Shown: positions 1 through 8,227, counted from the stretch's first letter. The stretch: 42,239 nt of DNA from Clostridia bacterium (GCA_017431365.1 JAFRLF010000121.1:1-42239), one strand, 5' to 3'. Program-made: numbers and translations. Notes: a model not told the origin generated them from the sequence alone.

Positions 1-1214
1 AGGAAGGCCATCATCGCGCGGTCGGTGGAGTTGCCGCCGACGATCTCCTGTCCGGAGACGGTGGCGGAGTTGTTGATGCCGATGCCGGTGATGACGTCCG
101 TCTGCATGCCCATGGGCAGGTCGTGCAGTTTGGTAAAGATGTGCTGGTTGCCGGTCGCGAGCTCCACGACGGAAAGGCGGCCCTCGGTGATGGTGCCGGT
201 CTTGTCGGTGAACAGCAGCGACAGGCTGCCGGCGGTCTCAAGGCCGTTGATCTTGCGCACGAGGACGTTGTCCTTGATCATGCGGATGCTCTGGAAGGAG
301 AGCAGGATGCTCGTCAGCATGGGCAGGCCTTCCGGCACGGCGCAGATGATGATGGTCACGGCGACGGTCACGGCTTCGATGATCAGGCCGATCCACCCGG
401 CGAAGACGCCCGGGCCGCCCTCGGCGCCATAGGCCGCGACGCTGCCGTTGAGGATATTGACCAGAATGACGCCGATGACGATAGCCGCAGCGCCGATGTA
501 GCCGAAGGTGGAAATCTGCTTGGCGAGCTTTCCGAGCTTGACCTGCAGGGGCGTCGCGCGGGTATCCTCCTGGACCTCCAGGGCCAGCTGGCCGAACAGC
601 GTCTTGTCGCCGACGACCTTGACCTCCATATAGGCCTCTCCGCCGCAGACCACGGTGCCGCGGTAGGCGTAGTGGGTGTTCAGAAGGTCTTTGATCTCAT
701 ATGCCGCGTTGTCGGTGTTGGGGCACTTGCGCGCCTCCTCGGTTTCGCCGTTCAGAGCGGCCTGGTCGACCATGACCTCGCCTTCGACGATCTCGCCGTC
801 GGCGGGCAGTTTATCGCCGGCCTGCAGATAGATGATGTCGCCCACGACGACTTCGCTGACATGCATTTCGTGCAGCTGTCCGTCGCGGAGGATCTTGGTC
901 ATTTCCTTGGACTCTTCCTCGGCTTTCAGGAGGCCGGCTTTGCCCTCCTGCTTGTGCTCGGAGACCGAAGATACGCCGTTGGCCAGCAGAATGGCTACGA
1001 GCACGCACACGGGCTCGTACCATTCGGCGCGGCCCATCAGCCACAGGATGATCTGCACCGCCAGGGCGACGAGCAGGATCATGATCATCGGATCCTTGAA
1101 GCCCGCGAGGATCTTTTTCCAGAGCGGATCCGGCGGGATCTGAGTCAGTGTGTTGGAGCCGTTTTTGCGGCGGCTTTCCTCGACCTGTTGCTGGGTCAAG
1201 CCTTTCAGATTCAT
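1..1214 (-). CDS. P-type cation-transporting ATPase (P2, calcium-pump-like), N-terminal part
   Basis: Integral membrane ion pump, cut by the window edge after about 404 residues. In order it shows a P-type N-terminal cation domain (NPL-type region, residues 1-40), the first membrane helices around 42-80, the actuator domain, the M4 metal-site motif CAVPEGLP near residue 295 and the phosphorylation motif LFTDKTGT with the aspartate near 337. PEGLP and the overall layout fit the P2A/P2B calcium group. The actuator loop reads LNGETEE where LTGES is usual. The nucleotide-binding domain and M5-M10 are outside the window, so the ion cannot be fixed. Start ATG at 1214 follows AAAGGA with 8 bases spacing. 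It lies behind its own promoter and is downstream of murI on the same strand. The family is clear; calcium is inferred. Confidence 0.9.
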   Translation of the reverse strand, partial: MNLKGLTQQQVEESRRKNGSNTLTQIPPDPLWKKILAGFKDPMIMILLVALAVQIILWLMGRAEWYEPVCVLVAILLANGVSSVSEHKQEGKAGLLKAEEESKEMTKILRDGQLHEMHVSEVVVGDIIYLQAGDKLPADGEIVEGEVMVDQAALNGETEEARKCPNTDNAAYEIKDLLNTHYAYRGTVVCGGEAYMEVKVVGDKTLFGQLALEVQEDTRATPLQVKLGKLAKQISTFGYIGAAAIVIGVILVNILNGSVAAYGAEGGPGVFAGWIGLIIEAVTVAVTIIICAVPEGLPMLTSILLSFQSIRMIKDNVLVRKINGLETAGSLSLLFTDKTGTITEGRLSVVELATGNQHIFTKLHDLPMGMQTDVITGIGINNSATVSGQEIVGGNSTDRAMMAF

Positions 1215-1272
1215 GGTGTTTGTCCTTTCCGGCGCATCGCGCGCCTCGCGCTTGTTCAGGGCTGTCAGATAG

Positions 1273-1301
1273 AATTTATCACGTCGTGCCCTGTAAATCA
1301 A
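1273..1301 (-). promoter_or_regulatory. Sigma-A-type promoter of the P-type ATPase gene
   Basis: On the minus strand -35 TTGATT (1296-1301), a 17-base spacer and -10 TAAATT (1273-1278) preceded by TGA, an extended -10. It lies about 60 bases before the ATPase start codon. A 7-bp inverted repeat CGGATTA/TAATCCG near 1313-1337 lies between this promoter and the end of murI and may separate the two transcripts, but it has no T-tract. Confidence 0.55.
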
Positions 1302-1359
1302 TTTGATAGCCGACGGATTAATCCATTTCTAATCCGACAGGCGTTTATGGGAATGAGGG

Positions 1360-2124
1360 TCAGTCGGAGGGGACGTTTAAAAGCCGCTGCATGAGCGGCA
1401 CGTATCTGTTTTCATCGCCGGACGTCATGAAGACGACGCTTCCCTCGCGCTCGCGGCGCAGCAGGCCTCTTTCTGAGAGCAGGCTTTCAAGCCGGCGAGC
1501 CGTGCCGTCGTTCCCGTCGACGAGGGGCACATCCGGCAGCAGGCGACGCAGGGCCTTTTTAAGAAACACATAGTGCGTGCATCCGAGGACCACGGCGTCC
1601 AAGCGGACGCCCTTGTATTCCGACAGGACGCCGCGAAGGTATTCCATCAGATCGTCGCTCTTGAGTTCGCCGCGCTCGACGAATTCCATCAGCCCGGGGC
1701 AGGGACGGATGACGGCGTGTTCGCCGTACAGGGCGTTCAGACGCTGGAACTTGCTCTGCCGCAGCGTCGCGGGCGTCGCAAGCACCAGGATCGCGCCGCC
1801 GTGCCACATAAAGGAGGCCGGCTTCAGGGCGGGTTCCATGCCCACGACGGGGATGGTCAGCCTTTCGCGCAGCGTGCTAACGGCGGCCGAGGTCGCCGTG
1901 TTGCAGGCGACGACCAACGCCTTGATCTCATATGACAGAAGCACGTCGGCGACATGCAGGGCCAACGTGCGTATGCTGTCTTCGTCTTTTGTCCCGTACG
2001 GCGCGTTGAGACAGTCGCCGTAGTATATGAACTTTTCATGGGGAAGGCGGCGCACCAGTTCTCGCAGAACGCTGACGCCGCCTACGCCGGAGTCGAAAAC
2101 GCCGATTGGGCTCTCAATATCCAT
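1360..2124 (-). CDS. murI: Glutamate racemase
   Basis: Interconverts L- and D-glutamate, supplying D-Glu for peptidoglycan stem peptides in the cytoplasm. The 254 residues match the usual length. Visible family motifs are the N-terminal FDSGVGG with Asp11, VACNTAT with the first catalytic cysteine at 74, and LGCTHY with the second catalytic cysteine at 183 and His185. The YYGDCLNAPYGTK segment is also typical. The start at 2124 gives the canonical short N-terminus ahead of the DSGVGG loop. The gene begins 9 bases after yebC ends on the same strand, so the two are probably co-transcribed. All catalytic residues are present and I see nothing unusual. Confidence 0.96.
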   Translation of the reverse strand: MDIESPIGVFDSGVGGVSVLRELVRRLPHEKFIYYGDCLNAPYGTKDEDSIRTLALHVADVLLSYEIKALVVACNTATSAAVSTLRERLTIPVVGMEPALKPASFMWHGGAILVLATPATLRQSKFQRLNALYGEHAVIRPCPGLMEFVERGELKSDDLMEYLRGVLSEYKGVRLDAVVLGCTHYVFLKKALRRLLPDVPLVDGNDGTARRLESLLSERGLLRREREGSVVFMTSGDENRYVPLMQRLLNVPSD

Positions 2125-2133
2125 AGCGGCCGG

Positions 2134-2886
2134 TCAGTCGTCCTCTTCCTCGTCCTCGGGCAGTTCGGCGTCATGGTAGACGGCCTGGGTGTCGTCGTAA
2201 TCGTCGAGCTCGTCGATGAGGCGCTGTACCTTGGCGGCCACTTCGGGATCCGTGATGGGGGTCGTCGTGGTGGGGATCATGCGGCGCTCCGCTTCGAGGA
2301 AGATGCAGCCGGATTTCTCCAGGGACTCACGGACCTCGGAGAAGGAGCCGGGATCGGTGTAGATCACAGCCGTGCCCTCGCCGAACTCGACGTCGTCCGC
2401 GCCGGCGTCCAGAGCCATTTCCATCAGCGTGTCCTCGTCGAGGCCCTTGCTGTTGTCAATGACGATAACGCCCTTGTGCTCGAACTTCCACGACACGCAG
2501 CCGGTGGCGCCGAGGCCCTTGCCGAACTTGTCGAACAGATGGCGGATCTCGCTGGCCGTACGGTTGAGGTTGTCGGTGACGATATCCACGATCACGGCCA
2601 CGCCGCCGTCGCCGTATCCTTCGTAGGAGATCTCCTTATAGGTCGCGCCGCTGCCCTCTCCGGCCGCCTTGGCGATGGAGCGCTTGATATTGTCGTTGGG
2701 CATATTGTTGGCCTTGGCCTTGGCGATGACGTCGCGGAGCTTGCCGTTGGTGGCGGGGTCGGCGCTGCCGCCTTCGCGCACGGCGATGGCGATTTCACGG
2801 CCGATTTTGGTGAAGATCTTGCCCTTCTGAGCGTCGGTCTTTTCCTTTTTGTGCTTGATGGTCGTCCATTTGTTATGTCCGGACAT
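2134..2886 (-). CDS. yebC: YebC/PmpR/TACO1 family protein
   Basis: Member of the broadly conserved YebC/TACO1 family. Some members have been described as transcriptional regulators and others as factors that help ribosomes through difficult peptide stretches. The N-terminus MSGHNKWTTIKHKK followed by the helical segment KIFTKIGREI and the NMPNDNIKRSI block are diagnostic. The 250-residue length is normal. The C-terminus carries an acidic tail (EDEEEDD). The start at 2886 has a GGGAG Shine-Dalgarno about 8 bases upstream. It is first in a two-gene unit with murI. The family is certain; the molecular role here is not visible from sequence. Confidence 0.95.
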   Translation of the reverse strand: MSGHNKWTTIKHKKEKTDAQKGKIFTKIGREIAIAVREGGSADPATNGKLRDVIAKAKANNMPNDNIKRSIAKAAGEGSGATYKEISYEGYGDGGVAVIVDIVTDNLNRTASEIRHLFDKFGKGLGATGCVSWKFEHKGVIVIDNSKGLDEDTLMEMALDAGADDVEFGEGTAVIYTDPGSFSEVRESLEKSGCIFLEAERRMIPTTTTPITDPEVAAKVQRLIDELDDYDDTQAVYHDAELPEDEEEDD

Positions 2887-2912
2887 GAAGTTCAGCTCCC
2901 TGATCTAAGATT

Positions 2913-2941
2913 AGAATAAAACTCATTATCCCTATCGTAAA
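2913..2941 (-). promoter_or_regulatory. Probable promoter of yebC-murI
   Basis: Minus-strand -35 TTTACG (2936-2941), a 17-base spacer and -10 TATTCT (2913-2918), about 25 bases ahead of the yebC start codon. The match to consensus is only moderate, and an alternative GATAAT hexamer lies close by. Confidence 0.4.
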
Positions 2942-3145
2942 TATTACCACATATCGCGCTCATGCGCAAGGATTCGGGCGCGGGATAACGCGACTTTTTC
3001 CCGATTTTTGCATTGAATGGAGCATGTTTCGCGTTGAGACGGTTGCTGCACACGGCGCGCGGGGCGAAGACCTTTTTCAGGCGCGACGGGCAACTTTTGA
3101 AATCGCTTATTGTTTGTTGACATATACTTTTTTCTAAATCTTCCG

Positions 3146-3174
3146 TTGCTCCCCGAACAGGCATGTGGTATAAT
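3146..3174 (+). promoter_or_regulatory. Extended -10 promoter of the partner-switch cassette
   Basis: The -10 is a perfect TGGTATAAT (TATAAT at 3169-3174, TG at 3166-3167) with a weak -35 TTGCTC (3146-3151) at 17 bases. Transcription would start near 3181, giving a leader of about 75 bases before the first gene. Confidence 0.65.
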
Positions 3175-3254
3175 CATACGCAGATTCATGAGACGCCCGC
3201 AGGACGCCGCCGTGAATGAGTGGGCTGAAGTTAAAAGAAAGGATTTGTCCATCG

Positions 3255-3662
3255 ATGAAAGAGCTCAAACTGGACGCTGTGACGGATAATCTGCCGCAGG
3301 TCATGTCGTTTGTTGACGAGGCTCTGGAGGCTGCGGACTGCCCGATGAAAGCTCAGATGCAGATCGACATGGCTGTGGAAGAGATTTTTGTCAACGTTTC
3401 TAGCTATGCCTATGCCCCCGGCGTCGGACCTGTGACCGTGAAGATCGGCATAGCCGACGACCCCCGCCGCGCGATCATCGTGTTCGAGGATCAGGGCGTG
3501 CCTTACGATCCCCTCGCGAAGGCGGATCCTGACGTAACCCTTTCCGCGGAAGAACGTCAGGTGGGCGGGCTCGGCATATTCATGGTCAAAAAGACCATGG
3601 ACGACATGTCGTACGTCTACGAAAACAACAGCAACATTCTCACCCTGACGAAGCGGCTGTAA
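3255..3662 (+). CDS. RsbW/SpoIIAB-like ATP-binding anti-sigma factor kinase
   Basis: A 135-residue GHKL-type ATPase domain of the anti-sigma-factor serine kinase group. The N-box is visible as IDMAVEEIFVNVSSYAY (about residues 37-53), with the expected Glu and Asn. A G1-type FEDQGVPYDP follows, and then the G2 loop VGGLGIFMVKK. By family knowledge such proteins phosphorylate a STAS partner and bind a sigma factor or another target. ATG 3255 is chosen over an in-frame ATG at 3216 because AAAGGA lies 11 bases upstream and the family begins at MKEL. It is the first gene of a four-gene unit with two STAS proteins. No sigma factor lies beside it, so the output is unknown. Confidence 0.85.
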   Translation: MKELKLDAVTDNLPQVMSFVDEALEAADCPMKAQMQIDMAVEEIFVNVSSYAYAPGVGPVTVKIGIADDPRRAIIVFEDQGVPYDPLAKADPDVTLSAEERQVGGLGIFMVKKTMDDMSYVYENNSNILTLTKRL

Positions 3663-3760
3663 GCGCCGGGCGCGCCGCCGCGGGTGAAGTTGGAGATTCA
3701 TGCTCGTCTGTGAATTTCAGTCAAATGTGAAATCGAACAGTATTAATGGAGGGAATAAAC

Positions 3761-4060
3761 ATGCTGAACATTAACACCAGCGCCAATGGTTCCGAACTGA
3801 CCGTCACCCTTGAAGGCCGACTGGATACGACGACCGCTCCCAGCCTTGAGACAAAGCTGACGCAGAGTCTGGGCGGGGTATCGAGCCTGGTGTTTGACAT
3901 GGCGGCGCTGTCGTATATCTCTTCCGCCGGGCTGCGCGTTTTGCTGAGCGCTCAGAAGACGATGAACAAGCAGGGCGACATGGTCCTCAGGAACGTGTCC
4001 GACGATGTGAAGGAGATCTTCGAAGTCACCGGCTTTACCGATATCCTCACGATCGAATAA
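3761..4060 (+). CDS. STAS-domain anti-sigma factor antagonist (first copy)
   Basis: A 99-residue single-domain STAS protein of the SpoIIAA/RsbV group. It carries VTLEGRLDTTTAP near residues 15-27 and the phospho-acceptor loop SYISSAGLRVLL around 54-65, where a serine is the likely target of the upstream kinase. The C-terminus ends in the usual EIFEVTGFTDIL helix. ATG 3761 is used because the in-frame ATG at 3746 lies inside the Shine-Dalgarno GGAGGG. The neighbouring kinase-like genes make a partner-switching role very likely. A second STAS gene at 5479 is clearly related, with near-identical motif blocks. The controlled target is not encoded here. Confidence 0.9.
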   Translation: MLNINTSANGSELTVTLEGRLDTTTAPSLETKLTQSLGGVSSLVFDMAALSYISSAGLRVLLSAQKTMNKQGDMVLRNVSDDVKEIFEVTGFTDILTIE

Positions 4061-4147
4061 CGGGACCGCTTTCGTCATGCATTTAACCCGGATGCGCGAT
4101 GTGAACCTTAAGGGAGTTTGCCGCGCTCACGAGGAGGAGTTTTACAG

Positions 4148-5443
4148 ATGACATCAGAGAAAATCACCGTCAGCGCCGACGTTCAGGACTTGCAGAAGGC
4201 GCTGGATGAGGCGAAGAGTTTTTCGGCACGGAGCGGGCTCAAGGACAGGCAGGCGCTGCACCTCGACCTCCTTGTCGAGGAGACGCTGGGCATGGTCCGC
4301 GCCATGGTCAGCGAGTTCCAGGGCGAGATCTACTATGAAAACGACCAGTCCGTCTACCGGATCCATCTCCAGGCAAAGGCTCAGGTCAGCACGCAGAAGC
4401 GCCGTGAGCTCGTCAGCCTGTCCACGTCCGGCAAAAACGCTGCGGTCAAGGGCCTGATGAGCCGGATCGGCATCTTTCTCTCCAGCGCGGGCGATTCCAT
4501 TGACGAGTACGGCGCGGAGACGCTGAACTACGGGATCATGCCCATCGGAGAGATCGACCTGCCCGTCGGCGTGTACGACATGACGCCCCTGTGGACGCTG
4601 TCCAACTACAAAAAGGTGCTCGGTCAGCAGCGAGCCGACAGCGAGAACGCGCGCGAGGCCTGGGATGAACTGGAAAAATCCATCGTCGCGAACATCGCCG
4701 ACGACGTGGTCGTGGGCGTGAGCCGCGGTCATATCGAAATGATCATCTCAAAGGATTTCAGCAAGGCGACGCTCCCGATGAGGGAACGTGTGTCGTCCGT
4801 TGAAACGCCGAAGCTCTGGATCACCCAGAATGAGCGCCGCGTCTCCGTGGCCAACGAGATGGCGCAGACCTTCGCATGGCACGTCGGGCTGACCCCGCGC
4901 GAGAGCATGCACATCACCCTGCTGACCGAGGAAACGATCGGCATGGTCAGGGCGATGGCCAGAGAATTCGAAGGACAGTTGTGGATCGAAGGCGACAACA
5001 TCGAAGCCCGGATCCACCTCGAAGCCGAGGCCCATATGGGCGAGGAAGAAAAACAGAAGCTCATCGCGGCGTCGACCGCCGGCAAAAACGCGGTCCCGAA
5101 GGGCTTTATGGCCAAGATCGGCACGATGATCGCCAACGCGTTTAAGATCGAGCCGGGGGATGAACTTGAGGCGTATCTCTACGACGAAATGCCTGAGTAC
5201 ATGCATTACGGCATGCTCGGCATCGGCATGACGGAACCTCTTCAGATGAGAGATTGGTCTCTCATGCGCTACAGGGCCGCTTATGCCAATGAGGTCAAAA
5301 AGCATCACAGTCAGGAGGCTAACGACGCCCTCGACGAATTGGAGAGCTCTATCGTCGGACGCCTGGCTGACGATGTGACCGTCGGCATCCGGGGGAACAA
5401 GGTGGAAATGGTGATCTACAAGCGCTTCGCGAGAGAAAAGTAA
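4148..5443 (+). CDS. Tandemly duplicated degenerate RsbW-like protein of unknown function
   Basis: A 431-residue cytoplasmic protein built of two similar halves (about 5-205 and 220-428). Each half has an N-box-like helix (LVEETLGMVRAM near 42-53; LTEETIGMVRAM near 259-270), a STSGKNAAVKG / STAGKNAVPKG block near 92 and 309, and an ELEKSIVANIADDV / ELESSIVGRLADDV block near 175 and 398. Each ends in a strand resembling the last strand of an ATPase domain. The Glu pair of the N-box is kept, but the usual Asn is replaced and no clear glycine-rich G2 loop is visible, so ATP binding is doubtful. It sits between two STAS genes, which suggests a signalling adaptor or decoy in the switch. ATG 4148 follows GAGGAGG; a TTG at 4118 is less likely. 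Function is unassigned. Confidence 0.75.
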   Translation: MTSEKITVSADVQDLQKALDEAKSFSARSGLKDRQALHLDLLVEETLGMVRAMVSEFQGEIYYENDQSVYRIHLQAKAQVSTQKRRELVSLSTSGKNAAVKGLMSRIGIFLSSAGDSIDEYGAETLNYGIMPIGEIDLPVGVYDMTPLWTLSNYKKVLGQQRADSENAREAWDELEKSIVANIADDVVVGVSRGHIEMIISKDFSKATLPMRERVSSVETPKLWITQNERRVSVANEMAQTFAWHVGLTPRESMHITLLTEETIGMVRAMAREFEGQLWIEGDNIEARIHLEAEAHMGEEEKQKLIAASTAGKNAVPKGFMAKIGTMIANAFKIEPGDELEAYLYDEMPEYMHYGMLGIGMTEPLQMRDWSLMRYRAAYANEVKKHHSQEANDALDELESSIVGRLADDVTVGIRGNKVEMVIYKRFAREK

Positions 5444-5478
5444 TACGTATCTTTAGCGCTTATGTTGGGAGGTTAACT

Positions 5479-5775
5479 ATGAATATCGGCAGAGAACGCA
5501 ACGGGAACGAGCTGACGCTGACAGTCGAGGGACGCCTCGACACCAATACGGCGCCCCAGCTTCAGGCTGAGCTCGAGAAGGAATACAATTCGACGGAGAA
5601 GCTGATCCTCGATTTTAAGGATCTGGCTTATATCTCTTCCGCGGGGCTGCGCGTACTCTTGCTGGCCCACAAGACGATGAGCCAGAAGGGCGGCCTCAAA
5701 GTGCGCAACGTCGGCGACATCGTCGGCGAGGTGTTCAGCGTGACCGGTTTTGCCGATGTGCTGGATATCCAGTGA
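5479..5775 (+). CDS. STAS-domain anti-sigma factor antagonist (second copy)
   Basis: A 98-residue STAS protein closely resembling the one at 3761. It has LTVEGRLDTNTAP near residue 14, the acceptor loop AYISSAGLRVLLLAHKTM around 52-69 and the terminal EVFSVTGFADVLDIQ. The serine pair in ISSAG is intact and so could be phosphorylated. It follows the duplicated ATPase-like gene by 35 bases and starts at an ATG behind GGGAGG. Two antagonists with one canonical kinase suggest either redundancy or that one antagonist pairs with the unusual two-domain protein. That pairing is inference from order only. Confidence 0.9.
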   Translation: MNIGRERNGNELTLTVEGRLDTNTAPQLQAELEKEYNSTEKLILDFKDLAYISSAGLRVLLLAHKTMSQKGGLKVRNVGDIVGEVFSVTGFADVLDIQ

Positions 5776-5861
5776 CGCGGCGGAAGGGCTGATTTCTTTC
5801 GGGGCGCTGCGCGCGCCCGGCTGATATGGCATACGATCCGGTATCCACATGTATTGGAATT

Positions 5862-5892
5862 GTCCGCGGAGGGGTGAAGCCTCTTCGCGGAC
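5862..5892 (+). other. Strong hairpin in the nfnA leader region
   Basis: A 13-bp stem (5862-5874 with 5880-5892, containing two G-T pairs) closed by a 5-base loop, lying about 60 bases upstream of nfnA. No T-tract follows on either strand, so it is not a standard intrinsic terminator. It may be an mRNA processing or stabilising element, or a weak end for the STAS gene transcript. Confidence 0.45.
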
Positions 5893-5953
5893 ATGTGTAA
5901 ATAAAGACTGTTTCAAATCAAATCAACTTGACGCTGTGGAATGGGGTGGCTAT

Positions 5954-6802
5954 ATGTACAGAATCGTCCGCAAAAAAGTGTTGAATCCCACAGTCACGCA
6001 GATGGAAATCGAAGCGCCGCTGGTCGCGCGCAAGGCCAGACCCGGACAGTTCATCATTCTGCGGGTCGACGATGAAGGCGAGCGCATCCCTCTGACCGTG
6101 GCCGGTACGGACGCGGAGGAGGGTACGGTCAAGATCATTTTCCAGATCGTCGGCAGCACGACCGAGCGCCTTAACCATAAAGACGAAGGCGAGACGATCC
6201 GGGATTTCGTCGGTCCGCTCGGCATGCCCACGCGCACGGAGAGCATCAAAAAGGTGTGCATTGTGGGCGGCGGCGTGGGCTGCGCCATTGCCATGCCCGT
6301 GGCGCAGGAGTTTCACCGCCTTGGGGCTGAGGTGACCAGCATCATCGGCTTCAGGAACAGGGACCTTCTGATCCTTGAGGACGAGTTCCGCGCCTGTTCC
6401 GACAGGCTCGTCGTCATGACAGACGACGGCAGCTACGCCCGTCAGGGCAACGTAACGGCGCCCCTGAAGGAGATGCTCGAGGCCGGAGAGACGTTTGACG
6501 AGATCATCACCATCGGCCCCCTCGTCATGATGAAATTCGTCACGCTGACGGCGAAACCCTTTGGCGTGCCCGTGACGGCGTCGATGAATCCCATCATGAT
6601 CGACGGCACCGGCATGTGCGGCGGCTGCCGGCTGACCCTCAACCAGGACGGACGGCGGGTGACGAAGTTCGCGTGCGTGGACGGACCGGATTTCAACGCC
6701 TATGAGATCGACTTTGACGAAGCCATGAGCCGCTGCCGGATGTACTTTAATCAGGAGCGCCGCGCTCATGAACAGACCTGCAACCTCTTCAAAAACGCGT
6801 AG
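5954..6802 (+). CDS. nfnA: NfnA-type FAD/NAD-binding subunit (small subunit of NADH-dependent ferredoxin:NADP+ oxidoreductase)
   Basis: A 282-residue protein of the ferredoxin-NADP reductase / dihydroorotate dehydrogenase electron-transfer group. The FAD-binding barrel lies in 1-95 (RIPLTVAG near 44) and the nucleotide-binding domain from about 100 (VCIVGGGVGCA). A [2Fe-2S] motif follows, with Asp217, Cys222, Cys225 and Cys241 (DGTGMCGGC ... FACVDGP). The Asp plus three Cys arrangement is the one described for NfnA. With the next gene it should form the bifurcating complex coupling NADPH, NADH and ferredoxin. ATG 5954 is chosen since upstream residues do not fit the family; its SD is weak (GGGGTGG). 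It ends 15 bases before nfnB. Annotation as a sulfide dehydrogenase subunit is the common alternative name. Confidence 0.88.
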   Translation: MYRIVRKKVLNPTVTQMEIEAPLVARKARPGQFIILRVDDEGERIPLTVAGTDAEEGTVKIIFQIVGSTTERLNHKDEGETIRDFVGPLGMPTRTESIKKVCIVGGGVGCAIAMPVAQEFHRLGAEVTSIIGFRNRDLLILEDEFRACSDRLVVMTDDGSYARQGNVTAPLKEMLEAGETFDEIITIGPLVMMKFVTLTAKPFGVPVTASMNPIMIDGTGMCGGCRLTLNQDGRRVTKFACVDGPDFNAYEIDFDEAMSRCRMYFNQERRAHEQTCNLFKNA

Positions 6803-6817
6803 GGAGGGAGAACGAAG

Positions 6818-8227
6818 ATGGCCATTATTCCAAGCAAACATGAAATGCCCACGCAGGCTCCCGAGGTACGCGCCCACAATTTCCGGGAAGTCGCCCTCGG
6901 ATACAGCGAGGCGACGGCCCTTTCGGAGGCGCAGCGCTGCCTGAACTGCAAAAACCGTCCCTGCGTCGAAGGTTGTCCCGTCAATATTCAGATACCCGAC
7001 TTCATCTCAAAGGTCAAAGAGGGAGACTACGAGTCCGCGTACAGGATCATCTCCAAGACGTCCTCGCTGCCCGCCGTCTGCGGGCGCGTCTGTCCGCAGG
7101 AGACGCAGTGCGAGGCCAAGTGCACGCTCGGCATCAAGTTCGAGCCGGTGGGCATCGGCCGGCTTGAGCGCTTCGTGGCCGACTGGCACAACGCGCAGAG
7201 CCTGTCCGCCGCGGAGAAGCCCGCGGGCAACGGGCACAGGGTGGCTGTCGTCGGCAGCGGGCCCTCCGGCCTGACCTGCGCCGGCGACCTTGCGAAAAAG
7301 GGCTATGCGGTGACGGTTTACGAGGCGCTGCATGCCGCGGGCGGCGTGTTGGTCTACGGCATTCCGGAGTTCCGCCTGCCCAAGGCCATCGTCGCCAGAG
7401 AGGTTGAAACGCTGAAGCAGCTGGGCGTCGACGTGCAGACCGACGTCGTCATCGGGAAGACGCTGACTGTCGACGAGCTGTTCGAAATGGGGTATGAGGC
7501 TGTCTTCATAGGCACGGGCGCGGGCCTGCCCCGGTTTATGGACATACCCGGCGAGAGCCTGAAGGGCGTCTATTCCGCCAATGAATACCTGACCCGCAGC
7601 AATCTCATGAAGGCCTATCTCGACGATCCGCAGACCCCGATCATGAAGGGCGGCTATGTCGCCGTCGTCGGCGGCGGCAACGTGGCCATGGACGCGGCGC
7701 GCACGGCGCTGCGGCTGGGCGCGGAACATGTATACATCATATACCGCCGGTCTATGGAGGAACTCCCGGCCCGCCGTGAAGAGGTCGAGCACGCCGAGGA
7801 GGAGGGAATCGACTTCCGGCTGCTGTGCAATCCCGTAGAGATCCTGGGTTTTGAAAACCCGGACGACCCGCGCGATCCGAGAAACGGCTTCGTCGACGGC
7901 ATTCGCTGCGTGAAGATGGAACTGGGAGAGCCGGACGCGAGCGGACGCCGCCGTCCGGTGGTCATCCCCGGAAGCGAGTTTGAACTGCACGTCGATACGG
8001 TGATCATGGCTCTCGGCACGAGTCCGAATCCGCTGATCAAAAACACGACGCAGGGGCTCGAGGTCAACCGTCACGGGGGCATCATCGTCAGCGAGGACGG
8101 CCTGACCAGCAGAGAAGGCGTCTACGCGGGCGGCGATGCGGTGACGGGCGCCGCCACGGTCATCTCCGCGATGGGCGCCGGCAAAGTGGCGGCCAGGTCG
8201 ATTGACGAATACCTTTCCGGGAAGTAA
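6818..8227 (+). CDS. nfnB: NfnB-type / GltA-type NADPH-dependent flavoprotein subunit
   Basis: A 469-residue protein of the glutamate synthase small-subunit family. Two [4Fe-4S] sets are visible (Cys41, 44, 49, 53 and Cys88, 92, 98, 102). An FAD dinucleotide fold follows (VAVVGSGPSG, about 142-151), then YGIPEFRLPK, and a second Rossmann motif VAVVGGGNVAMD near 282 for NADPH. No large glutamate synthase subunit lies nearby, and the gene follows the matching NfnA subunit, so NfnAB is favoured over glutamate synthase. The start at 6818 follows GGGAGGGAG. An NAD kinase gene comes next, 21 bases downstream. All cofactor motifs look intact. Confidence 0.92.
   Translation: MAIIPSKHEMPTQAPEVRAHNFREVALGYSEATALSEAQRCLNCKNRPCVEGCPVNIQIPDFISKVKEGDYESAYRIISKTSSLPAVCGRVCPQETQCEAKCTLGIKFEPVGIGRLERFVADWHNAQSLSAAEKPAGNGHRVAVVGSGPSGLTCAGDLAKKGYAVTVYEALHAAGGVLVYGIPEFRLPKAIVAREVETLKQLGVDVQTDVVIGKTLTVDELFEMGYEAVFIGTGAGLPRFMDIPGESLKGVYSANEYLTRSNLMKAYLDDPQTPIMKGGYVAVVGGGNVAMDAARTALRLGAEHVYIIYRRSMEELPARREEVEHAEEEGIDFRLLCNPVEILGFENPDDPRDPRNGFVDGIRCVKMELGEPDASGRRRPVVIPGSEFELHVDTVIMALGTSPNPLIKNTTQGLEVNRHGGIIVSEDGLTSREGVYAGGDAVTGAATVISAMGAGKVAARSIDEYLSGK

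Larger units (their letters stand above)
2887..3254. other. Divergent intergenic region between yebC and the partner-switch cassette
   Basis: 368 bases without a convincing gene, more AT-rich than its surroundings. It holds a probable promoter for yebC on the minus strand (2913-2941) and a strong extended -10 promoter on the plus strand (3146-3174). A TTGACA at 3117-3122 has no -10 element at the right distance. I see no riboswitch-like fold or repeat. Confidence 0.6.

Noticed and set aside
123..1394. Long plus-strand open frame of about 423 codons opposite the P-type ATPase
   Set aside because: It is antisense to a recognised gene, has no domain, and its Asp/Gly/His/Leu-rich composition is the usual shadow of GC-rich coding DNA.
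3117..3145. TTGACA at 3117-3122 as the -35 of the partner-switch promoter
   Set aside because: At 17 bases it would need a -10 at 3140-3145, which reads CTTCCG; the TATAAT at 3169 is too far away.
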